The translations under genes and the position numbers were made by a program. Below the pieces are notes generated by a model, which was not told the DNA's origin, made no database searches, and saw only the letters and a list, made by a program, of their open reading frames with translations. This document shows positions 46,367 to 55,548 of a stretch of DNA of 64,000 nt, in pieces. Within the stretch, counting starts at the first letter, position 1. Every line of letters starts with the position of its first letter. The stretch spans positions 124,001 through 188,000 of the forward strand of contig JAHLEZ010000041.1 of NCBI GenBank assembly GCA_020726505.1, given 5' to 3'. Origin of the DNA: Leptodontidium sp. MPI-SDFR-AT-0119 (taxonomy: Eukaryota > Ascomycota > Leotiomycetes > Helotiales > Leptodontidiaceae).

Positions 46367-48745
46367 TATTGAAAGTTAGTAAGTAGTTATATATATATAT
46401 ATAAATTAATATTATAAAAGGTTAACTTACCGGCGTTAAGAGGGAAGCGAGTTAATTAAAAGGAGGGGGTTCGATATTCGATATAATAACTCCCGCTAAT
46501 AGAGAAAGGGCGAGAGTTAATAAAATCGCCAGAAACGACTATATTAAATTATTTATTAGTAACACTCTCTAAAATGGATTAATTACTTACAAATAATATT
46601 CGCTTGATTCGCCATAATTATTAAGTGATGATAATAAGTAGAATTTTAAATTTTTAAGAAAGAGGAAATATTTGAACGAAAAGATAACTCTTAAAGTATA
46701 AAAGAGCGCTAAACACGCTAATGACTAAGCAATATGACTTATTATAATACTAACTATTTATAATAATTATAATATACTAATATATAAGCTGTTTTATATA
46801 GTAAATATTAAGTTAATAATTTTTCGACCTTGAAGATATGCGAAAAAATAAAATATTAAAAATAAAGTGGGTCTTACTAATAAATACCAATTTTTTTTCT
46901 TATCATATGGTATATTTGAATTAATTACGATTTTAGAAGCAAAAAGACTTTGAAAATATTTATTCCTCGATTTTAAAAACATATATATATATTTAAAAAA
47001 ATCTCAAATATTTTGATTATGCCAAGACACTGCTTTTATAAGTACAACTAAGCGAAACTAAGCCCAATTTGGACGAAAGTGGGTCCATTCGAGCGCTAGC
47101 AATTAGACGCATATAACGAGTTAAACAGATATATTATACTACTTAATTCTGAAAATTACCGTGTTTGAAGCGGTCCAACTGTACTACTGTGTAGATTGTC
47201 AAACCTTCAGTTGCGAGGCTTGTCTTGATAGCCACGACAGAATCTATATCAGCACCTTGCTACGTTTTGAGAACCTGCGATGGATGCCCAAGCTTCTAGA
47301 AGTCTCAGAATCAGCCTCCTGTAGCTACTGCCCAAAGATTACGAAGACGAGATGGGAATGCAAGAGCTGCAAACTTGCCTTGTGCCTCAAATGTGGTAAC
47401 GACCAAGAACGGCGAAAAGCGTTCTTCGACAAGCACCGGGAATCAGATCCTGATGGGCGGGCCTTCCTCACCATCTACCCACCCTACTGGAGTACCAAAT
47501 CAACATGGGTTGTTGATCCGTGCCCGTGTCTCGAATTGGCCACCACCCTTCACTGTGATCGTTGCCACACCGGTAAGTTCCAGGGCTCTTGAACGGCAGG
47601 CGCTCAGATTCCATGCCACTAACTGTGCTCTAGTCTTTGCCCCTAGATATAGATACTACGAGTGCCGCACTTGCCAGATAGATTTTGGGAGCAGCCAGAG
47701 CTTGTGCGCGCAATGTTTCGACGAGGAATCCCAGGAGCACATCTCGAGGCACCGGTTTGGTACCTTCGTACTCGTCCTTGAGAACAACTGCAGTGATGAT
47801 GCAGACGAGTCCCTCCGGAACCTGCTTGGATGCGAGTCTTGCCCAGAAAGTAAGCCGTTTCGGTACTTGTATTCCCTTCGAAGGCGGCTATTAGGTCGCA
47901 TGCTGTAGTCGTGTCCTGAGAAAAGCTCACTAATGTTGCCTAAGGATTTGGGCCAGATAAAATGGGCTTGCACCCACATCTTCACCTCAAGCTCGTCCTT
48001 ACCCCCATCCTCTCGGAGGTTGTACGTAGAGAAAATTACCAAAGGTGTCACGGCAAAGAACTCAGGACGAAATCTGTCCAAAGGCAGTTGGGCAGCCCAC
48101 TAGAGTGAACTGCTCTCTTTCTGTGGACATGGTACGTTTCGAAGCAACAAGCTGCCGCGTACTCTTTCGCTAGCCTTTGACAAGTGCTTCATCATGAGGA
48201 GAGAGGGTCGCTCTGCATAAGACAAGGCTGTTTTGTTGCCTACTGCTCGACATGCACCTCAGCTAATCTCCCGCTCCATCGTCATCCCCTGCAGGGCATG
48301 ACTATAAAGGAACCGCCAAACGACTACACCCATCAAATTATATGCACCTATTGTAGCAATGGTCAGTTAACGCTGTTTCGTTTGTGTTATTGTTATTAAA
48401 GATACATCAAGACTGACAAGGGCTTTAATAGCCTACTTACTTACCAACCTGGAAGGCCTTTGGTGTGAGGACTGCGCAATTATAAATCAGCACTTCATGT
48501 GCTTGAATTGTACCTGTATTCTTGGGAAAGGCAGTAACAGAACAGCAATTGCGCCAGGTCTTCCTCACCAGAAGCTCCTCAAGCAGTGCAAGGTGAAGAA
48601 CGGGTGGTTCTTGTACATAAAGGGACCTTCTGCATGAAGGGATCTTCCACATAACAACGTCTAGCAGAGCTAGCACCGGAAAACAAAGGTCTATATAAGT
48701 AGAGTTAGTTTCTTAGTTAATGGATCTTCGTGCTTAAATTCAAGT

Positions 48746-49285
48746 AGCAATTCACCTTTCTTGCAATGTCTCAATTCTTATTGAGAACCAACTCTTGTGG
48801 CTTTACTTCAACTACGCCGCGTAGTCAGCCAGACCGAGGAACGTTCCAATTTTTTTTCTTCTTTTTTTTCTTCTTTTTTTTCGTCGTAATCGTCGGCGCG
48901 CCTAGTTCAGAAATACAGGACTCCTGTACCTCACCATTACTTTTAGATTTTTACTACTCTCGAAGTAACTAGGATATTTATACTAGAACTTTTGAGTCCT
49001 AGCAATTCACCTTGCTTGTAACGTCTTAATTCTTATTGAGAACCAACTCTTGTGACTTTACTTTATAGCTGATACAACCGACAGATCCAACTACACCGCG
49101 TAGTCAGCCAGACCCAGGAACGTTGCAATTCCTTATTTTATTTTATTTTTTATTTTATTTTTTTTGGTTATCGTCCGCCTGGTTTACAAAGAGCTTTAAT
49201 TTATGATAAAACAGGACTCTTCTACCTCAGTATTACTTTTAGGTTTTTACTACTCTTGAAATCTATATTAGAACTTTTGAGTCCT
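48746..49285. repeat. Two-copy tandem repeat, unit ~255-285 bp, with poly-T tracts
   Basis: AGCAATTCACC...TCTTATTGAGAACCAACTC and a closely matching second copy start at 48746 and 49001. Both units include CCGCGTAGTCAGCCAGACC, a long T-rich tract (TTTTTTTTCTTC or TTTTATTTTA) and end at GAACTTTTGAGTCCT. No coding is evident. Confidence 0.75.
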
Positions 49286-49643
49286 TCAGAGCTGCTGCGA
49301 GGTTGTCAATAGCGTTGTGGCTGTGTGGCGCAAGTTTAAAGAAAGACGCCACCATCATCAGTACCTCCAATCCCAGTTTAACATTAGTGCGTAACACTCC
49401 CGAGTGTTCCACATAAGAAATAACGCCAAGCCTATAAAAACTATAGGTTATAAGTAATCAATCCAGCCCCAAAATCTTTTGACCTCCGCAAGTTCACTCT
49501 GCTTCGACCACAACGACTACCACCACCGCCGCCGCAGTTTATCACACAATACACGGAACTATCCAGCATTCGCCTGCGATCCCTGTATGCCACGCAGTAT
49601 TCAAACCAGCACGCAGCATAGTGTAAGCCATCACGCCCAGGCA
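49286..49643. other. Intergenic region before the 3' end of the second HET gene
   Basis: Only short ORFs are seen, including a His/Arg-rich one at about 49479-49667 that overlaps the HET 3' end. Nothing is supported. Confidence 0.45.
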
Positions 49644-51603
49644 TCAATACAAGCGGATTGTTTCTAGTTCTAAGGACTCTGCGTCCAAGGTGTAACTGCT
49701 CACAACCAGCTCGTAGAATCCTAGCACTTCGAATCCAACCGCTTGAGTGCGCGGGCGTAGCAGGATAGGGGATGTTGCTCCTCTGAGTTCGTAGACAAAA
49801 TCACCAGCCGCCGCATTATTCCCTTCGCAACTTGGCACACCAATTGACACAAGTATCCTGCCATTAGCTAGGAGAATGTGGGTAAAATTTAGAAATACTA
49901 GAGTCAATACTCCCACACAGGATAAAGCTTGCAGGCCCCACGATGAGGGCGGACCTCTTTCAATAGCCATCTGCAAGGACAGGATGTCATCCGCGAAGCC
50001 CCCAAATAGGCGCGAGACAAATCGTGCCCAGTCCTGGAGAATGCGCCGAGTACCACGACTGTAGAAATGTGATGCAGGAACCATTATAGTTCTTGCAAGT
50101 TCGATAAAGGTATCCAAAACCTTGGATGGGTCTTCGGCCTCTTGCATATAGCCACTTGAGACTACCGGATCAAGTGAATGTACAGCGGTAACTTTGCCCA
50201 GGCACAAACCCGGAACTAATATGCATCGGTCGTTTTCCGAAAATTCGCCCGCAAAAGGAACATCTGTGGGCTGGTAGTTGAGACATTCTGTGTAGTCGGG
50301 TACCCATGTTGGGAACCTCTGAAGTCGACCTGGTTTCCCCAAGGCGAGAACGTCAATACTCTTCGTGGTTTTGAGGAGGAACTTCGTGTAATCATGAAAT
50401 ACGTCACCGAATGAGCGACTGTAATCTGGTTGAATATACCTAGGTGATTCTGGAAAATCTGTAAGGCCAAGGAGTCCGTAAATTCGATCGTGCGGAACTG
50501 TGGTTTGTCCATCAGAGAAGGACGCCAATCGCTCGAGGAGCTCACTGCTGAACTGGCTAAGAGTTGCTGAATTCTCTGTTCTTGATGAGGAGATTCTGAT
50601 GCGAAAGAATTGGGCTACCAGATCCAGTCTGGATCGCAATGGGTGTGCACTCTTAGGGGAAGATGGGCAGTGCCTTTGGCTCGGCTTGAGAGTTTGAAGG
50701 CAAGTGCTAACATATTATTCAACCGAAGAGGGGCCAGAAGTAGCCGAGCAAGAGGTGTAAAATAATCCCCAAACTGACCTGCCTTCAAAGCCGCAGCAAT
50801 AGCTGACTTCAAATATGCTAGTTTCCAGAGACTGGTCACTTCCTTACCAACAAGAAGTACGGGGTGTTCACGGGCTAAGACAGCTTCTTGCAACGTCCAG
50901 GTCCTCATTATCCATGCTCCTCTATCAACCAAAATTGGGATCAGTAGTTGGGCAATATCCTGCGTTTCTGCCACCTGTTGATTCAGAATGCTAATCTTTG
51001 TCTCCGGCGGTGCCTCCAGAAATCCCGAGCTATCAGGTAACCTCAAAATCGCATCGTGCAATGCGTCTGCGGCAACGACAACCTGCATGATGTGTCGGTC
51101 ATAATCTTCGTCCTCCGGAATTCCGCCCCACCAAATGACGACTCTTTTCGCCGTACTGTACAGCTCCTTCATCCGCGGTATCTGTCTCGACCTTTCCTTC
51201 ATATCACTTTGATTGATGCATATAGCGTCAATCCACCAACAGATCGCATGATTTTTCCAGCTAGTATTATCACCATTTATCTCACCCGTTTGGATCCGAG
51301 GGACCTCCTTGTCATACGGCTTCCGATGTGGATCATAGCGATTGCGAAATCCCATGATTGCCGACCAGAGGTTAACCGTGACCGGAAACTCCTTGCCATT
51401 TAAGGTAATCAAGCGAGTGTCGCTCGCATCTCCCCACACATAGGATAAAGCGAAGAAATCGGAGCATCCAAGAGGAACGTGAAATAGCTTTCCCTCGATC
51501 CGAGCATCGCCGCCTGAAGCCGGAGAGCAAGGCTTGAATCTGACTCCCGGATGTCAGAGCCTCGTAGCCGCCGATGGATTTGGGATCTCTTGAATGCGTC
51601 CAT
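49644..51603 (-). CDS. HET domain protein, probable 5' frameshift
   Basis: The HET core on the minus strand reads KLFHVPLGCSDFFALSYVWGDA, CWWIDAICINQSDMKERSRQ, then MKELYSTAKRVVIWWG and RTWTLQEAVLARE. The second half (exon 50639-49644 after a small intron, donor near 50711 and acceptor near 50650) holds TTVPHDRIYGLLGLTDF and the usual C-terminal helices. ALSYVWGD lacks an in-frame ATG upstream: the plausible start MDAFKRSQIHRRLRGSDIR at 51603 is in a different frame, and no intron donor lies between, so a one-base indel near 51545 is likely (or the start lies elsewhere). The normal tail motif YxHGIMDGE is replaced by YELVVSSYTLDAESLEL. Function as for the other HET genes: cell-death-type non-self recognition, inferred. 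Confidence 0.78.
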
Positions 51604-52044
51604 CGAAAGTGATATCAAGACAAGCCGGTGCGCTCTCGAATATTGCTGTAGCCCGTTGATGATGTGTCGAATTGTTTGAGTTGTGTTGTGATGTGATGTG
51701 ATGTGGTGCAGGGGAAGAAGTTGCGCTCGGCTGAGCCGAGGTCCATCCCATCCAACCAGGCCGTCGAGATCCGAGACTCCTTCTTTACCAACCTCTGAAT
51801 AATGCGCAGTAGCTCGTATTCTTCGCCAAGTCCGGAGCCACCTTCCTTTTGTAACATGACGACTTTTCCCCTCATGCGCAAGCGAAGACTTCCAGAGAGG
51901 TACGATATCATAGAACCTATTCGCCCAGTCTCAATAGTCGCAATAGTCGCACCGCGAACATGCCTAAGAATGCAGTCAAATTATCTAGGGTACGGCTTAA
52001 TTCAGTACCTGGAGGGACGTTTTGATCATGCTTGATCATAACTG
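51604..52044. promoter_or_regulatory. Divergent intergenic region between HET and T5orf172 genes
   Basis: It contains the presumed promoters of both neighbours. A TGTGATGTGATGTGATG microrepeat lies at about 51688-51705. No gene is supported. Confidence 0.4.
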
Positions 52045-54063
52045 TTGGATGTCTTGGTCATTTGTGGTGGAGCCCTAAAGATTGTCAGCTCTCGCTACTT
52101 GCGGCTGTGTCTCCGCATGTTCTGCATATGCATGTGTTGCGGCGCACGAACTGGATTCAGACGCCCCTGCTTATCAGGAAACAAAACCCCGTCTGGAAAG
52201 AGAATTTGTCTGTTGCCTCTTCCATTTGTGGACAAGGATACAAAACAACGCGGCAGCACTTCCGGTGCTAGCACCCCTCCAACGGTCCAAACATCGCCAG
52301 GCACACCTCAACGCTCTATCACTCCAGTACTTGAAGATCAAATTGCAGAGCAATATGGTCTTCAAAAAATGGATTACTTTACATCAAACTCGGCTCAGAT
52401 GAAGCTAAATGAATCGCCAATGGCCCAAAAGTTGCGCAGGAGGAAGCATGACCAAGAATTTGCAGAAGCGGTTAAGGCGATCTCTACGCAACTCTCGTTC
52501 TTGAACTTCGACAAATACGACACGGATCCAGGTCATCAAGGAGAAGGTACGGATCGAGCAGGAGATGAACTGTATCAGGAGTCTCTGGCTCTACCGAACA
52601 CAGCATTCCGTGTTCCTGATCAGCACTTGATCAAGCTAGATGGTGATAAGCACGAAATGTCAAATGTATCTCTGCCCGAGTTCGACACGAGAAGGAGTAA
52701 GGCGGCCGAGAATATCCCGGGCTCTCCAACTGCGGGAATTCTAGTTGTGAAAGAAGTTCATCGAGAGCGATGTTCACAGTCGTCCATCACGCCATCCCTT
52801 GACCCTTTGATATGCGGATCAAACCCTGAGATTTCTGCCAGAAGCTCCGCGCCAGAACAACTAGGTGCCGATATCAAATCAAAGATAAATATACCAGAAG
52901 AGCTCGACAAAGGCTTCGGTTCGCTTGTCGGCTCTAAGCCAGCCCCATCATCACGTTCCAAATCACCAGCGAAAAGGAAGTCTCGAAATTCGTCGTCAAG
53001 CCTGCATAAGAATAAAGTTCACAAGATTACCAAGAGCATATTTCCTCAAGCAAGTGGGCAAAAATCATTATCTGTGGAAGAAGAAACACTCGGCTCACTC
53101 GATGCAGCTCAGTGTATAGATCTTGCCTCCACAAAGGACATAAATATCTCGATTCCACGCCAGAACAAAGCACCAAAAGCCAAGAATGTGTCAAAAGTGA
53201 TTAGCCATGTGTTCGAAAAGTATCACCGTAACGAGAAATCGAGCAACGAGTTGAAACTTGAGATACTTGGCGAAGTTCGACAGAAAGCTCACGAGGACAA
53301 ACTCTTGAAGTCTCTTGCCACACCACTCGTCGCTCTCTTGCCACGCCCGTTTCGGAAATATTTTTTCTCACACCATGCTTTATCGTCTCACGAGACAGAT
53401 CCAGGTTTTATCTACATCTTTAAGTCGGACGCATGCCCAGGACACGTCAAGATCGGGAAGACGAAACAGAAGCCAGAAACTCGCATTTCACAATGGTCAA
53501 AGGGGTGTAAATTTACCTGCATCCATGTTGTTCATCCTGACGACAAATCGTTCTACCACTATGGGGTAGTAGAGAAGCTTGTAGAGGCAGAGCTATGGAA
53601 TATGAGACGAAAGTTTAAATGCGGGGAGTGTAAGAAGAAGACTAGCCATAAGCATGACCTTAGGGGGAAAGGTCGCACAGAGCATGGAGAATGGTACGAG
53701 ATCACAGAAGCACACGCATTAGAGATTGTCCAGAAGTGGCGCAAATGGGTCGTCGAACGCGAGCCTTACTTACAGACTGGAGTCCTTCGTCAGCACTGGA
53801 AGTGGAAGCACGATCAAGCGATGAAAGGTGGTGATGTCGATTGGGTGAAGTGGTGTTCGCCTAGTCGGTTTGAACATGTCCAGTACTTCTGGCATTGTTT
53901 ACACAAAACAGTCACAGATTATTTCATACTTGCTACGGCTTTTGTCTTGTTCCTAGGAGCCGTGAATCTATTCCTTCCTTCCGATGGTTATTGTTTGAGA
54001 GTCGGGGCAGCAGCATTGGCAATTGCGGGTCTTTTCATAACTTATGGATTTATCTGCTGGTGA
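52045..54063 (+). CDS. T5orf172 (GIY-YIG-like) domain protein with C-terminal membrane segments
   Basis: This is a 672-codon uninterrupted ORF. Residues 75-440 are Ser/Lys/Pro-rich and probably disordered (KPAPSSRSKSPAKRKS). The T5orf172 domain begins near residue 454 with GFIYIFKSDACPGHVKIGKT, continues with RISQWSKGCKF, LVEAELWNMRRKFKCGECK and HGEWYEI (about 565), and carries the GIY-YIG-like nuclease core in the family's eukaryotic form. Two hydrophobic segments close the protein (FILATAFVLFLGAVNLFLP and AAALAIAGLFITYGFI). The first 60 residues look unlike protein-coding sequence of this family, so the true start may lie downstream (for example Met near 52372) or an upstream exon may exist. 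It is divergent from the HET gene. The membrane tail is unexpected for a nuclease-like protein. Confidence 0.8.
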   Translation: MDVLVICGGALKIVSSRYLRLCLRMFCICMCCGARTGFRRPCLSGNKTPSGKRICLLPLPFVDKDTKQRGSTSGASTPPTVQTSPGTPQRSITPVLEDQIAEQYGLQKMDYFTSNSAQMKLNESPMAQKLRRRKHDQEFAEAVKAISTQLSFLNFDKYDTDPGHQGEGTDRAGDELYQESLALPNTAFRVPDQHLIKLDGDKHEMSNVSLPEFDTRRSKAAENIPGSPTAGILVVKEVHRERCSQSSITPSLDPLICGSNPEISARSSAPEQLGADIKSKINIPEELDKGFGSLVGSKPAPSSRSKSPAKRKSRNSSSSLHKNKVHKITKSIFPQASGQKSLSVEEETLGSLDAAQCIDLASTKDINISIPRQNKAPKAKNVSKVISHVFEKYHRNEKSSNELKLEILGEVRQKAHEDKLLKSLATPLVALLPRPFRKYFFSHHALSSHETDPGFIYIFKSDACPGHVKIGKTKQKPETRISQWSKGCKFTCIHVVHPDDKSFYHYGVVEKLVEAELWNMRRKFKCGECKKKTSHKHDLRGKGRTEHGEWYEITEAHALEIVQKWRKWVVEREPYLQTGVLRQHWKWKHDQAMKGGDVDWVKWCSPSRFEHVQYFWHCLHKTVTDYFILATAFVLFLGAVNLFLPSDGYCLRVGAAALAIAGLFITYGFICW

Positions 54064-55072
54064 GCGAGAGTTACAGAACGGAGCCTAGGAAGACCCTTGT
54101 ACTTATCATCAAATACTATGGGAGATATAAAATCAATGTTACAAGATCACAGAAGTATCAAAAGTTACTTTATAATCTCAGGCGACAGAGGCCGAGTAAG
54201 TTGGGACTATCACAAGTGTGTGCAATGGTTATAGTGTCAGAAATAGAATTAATTAATGTCCTTTCTCAAGTGAAGTCTAGCCTCGCTATGTCTTTCACTT
54301 GAGAATGAAGGCGCATTTGAAGAAACAGTAGCTTAGCTTCTTAAAATCTCTCTATGCAACAATATGAGATACTTAGAATTGAATTGCAAGAACTTCGAAC
54401 AAAGACGGGCAAGTCAATGGAAGAACTGCATGAAAATGGTCAAGCTACTAGTGCCTCATCACTCTATCTAGGATATCATCTAAGTGTATAGCAGCATTTG
54501 CTCATACTTAAATACTGACTTGCGACGACTTGGGAAGAGATAAATTCCTGTCGATGAGTCTCATGCGGAATACGTTCTCGATACGGGCAGGGCTGGACAT
54601 CATGACGAAAATCAACTCCACCTCACGACGCAGTCATCAAGGCCACCATTTTGGTCTGAAATATGCCTCGTCTGGCTTATCTGCCTTGCTTACAGTTCTT
54701 TGCAATTGCGCATTCCTCGTTCGCTATTCATATATGGGGAGTATTGACTGTCTATTGTGCGTGCCCTAGCATTTGCCCCGGAGGACGTGGAGTATCATTT
54801 TATATTCTGCTTGTATCCAGGGCCTATTTTCAGCTTCAAATTTGCTACGATCTTACAAACTCTCTGAAATGTAATTTCTTTGGTCGCGCGTTATCTGAGG
54901 CAGCCGTCGACACTCTTGCTTGGCTGATTCTGTCGATGTTGTGGCAGGTATAGACTGCATTTCATCGAGAAACCTAATCCATTATTTATTTCAGCTCTTC
55001 TCTTCCTTATGACTGTACTACTCAGAACTGTTTTTGGCGTTTTGTGGACAATTTTCAAACAAAATTTGCAGG
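54064..55072. other. Intergenic region
   Basis: Short ORFs (for example 54663-54953) have no recognisable motif. Nothing is supported. Confidence 0.45.
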
Positions 55073-55304
55073 GTAGTTGGGTGGCAATAGGTTGATACGG
55101 CGAGTAGACTCAAGCTTTGTATTCGGGCCTAAAGCTACGCTCAGAATCGAGAAGAAAAGACAAGGAGAAAAGGAGAGCTTCCTGTAAGAGGGAGCTCGAG
55201 TATAAATACAGGAGGTGGCGCCTCAGTCGAGGCTAGCGCCGTCGCTAGCCAGTCGCCCGCTATTCACCCAACAGGTCCGTTACAGATGGTTACGGGTCGT
55301 AACA
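55073..55304 (+). mobile_element. Diverged solo LTR of the same family as 12484-12784
   Basis: It shares GGTTGATACGGCGAGTAGAC, AGAATCGAGAAGAAAAGACA and GGTCGTAACA with the other two copies, but is shorter with a different middle (GGTGGCGCCTCAGTCGAGG). The start appears mutated (TAGTTGGG for TGTTACGG). No target duplication was seen. Confidence 0.7.
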
Positions 55305-55548
55305 GATATAGTTAGATATATGCTGTATTTACGCAGTTAAGGGTTATTAGCACTAGTATAAGAAGAGGGCGATATTTTAATTAGCGCCGATAAGAGTGTC
55401 ATAGCGCTACTAGAGCCTGCGGTTAGTATGTGCTTAAGAGATATTAGTTGTTGAGGATTAGAATATTAATTAAATTCAAGCTCAGGGCACCTTAAACTTA
55501 TCTTGAAAACTATTAAAATACCCGTCCGGGATCCAGCCCTCTTTCTAC
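55305..55548. other. AT-rich spacer
   Basis: No gene is seen. It lies between the diverged LTR and the 3' end of the NACHT pseudogene. Confidence 0.4.

Larger units (their letters stand above)
42546..47181 (+). mobile_element. Large Tc1/mariner-like element, copy C (4636 bp), inserted in the patatin gene
   Basis: Near-identical terminal inverted repeats of about 87 bp begin CAGTTGGACCGCCTCAAACA on the left, and CAGTTGGACCGCTTCAAACA on the right read on the other strand. TA duplications lie at 42544-42545 and 47182-47183. Subterminal blocks (TCTCAAATATTTTGATTAT; AAAGTGGGTCC) recur in direct orientation at both ends. It is the same family as copy B but younger by mutation load. Confidence 0.9.
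41373..48625 (+). pseudogene. Patatin-like phospholipase - zinc-finger protein, 5' truncated and split by a Tc1-like element
   Basis: Exons before the insertion are about 41373-41865, 41922-42293, 42391-42462 and 42521-42545. They encode the patatin core after the lipase motif (SIAGLMLGRLQM, where GTSTGGL would be expected), ASTFFEPIRIGNQRYVDGAL with the catalytic-type DGA motif, and PDDDRMIISIGAGVKQG. Then comes a Cys-rich start, VGFCEDCHKGVTYRESMY. The element at 42546-47181 interrupts the codon after Met; coding resumes at 47182 as YYCVDCQTFSCEACLDSH. Further zinc-binding blocks follow (CSYCPKITKTRWECKSC; YECRTCQIDFGSSQSLCAQC; GLWCEDC to about 48625). Fungal patatin proteins with C-terminal NLR-like or zinc modules belong to the same recognition/cell-death repertoire as HET and NACHT genes. 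The N-terminal oxyanion and GXSXG region is missing. The 3' end is approximate. Confidence 0.78.

Noticed and set aside
54663..54953. 96-codon hydrophobic ORF after the T5orf172 gene
   Set aside because: It overlaps another short frame, shows no family motif and has irregular composition; not supported as a gene.
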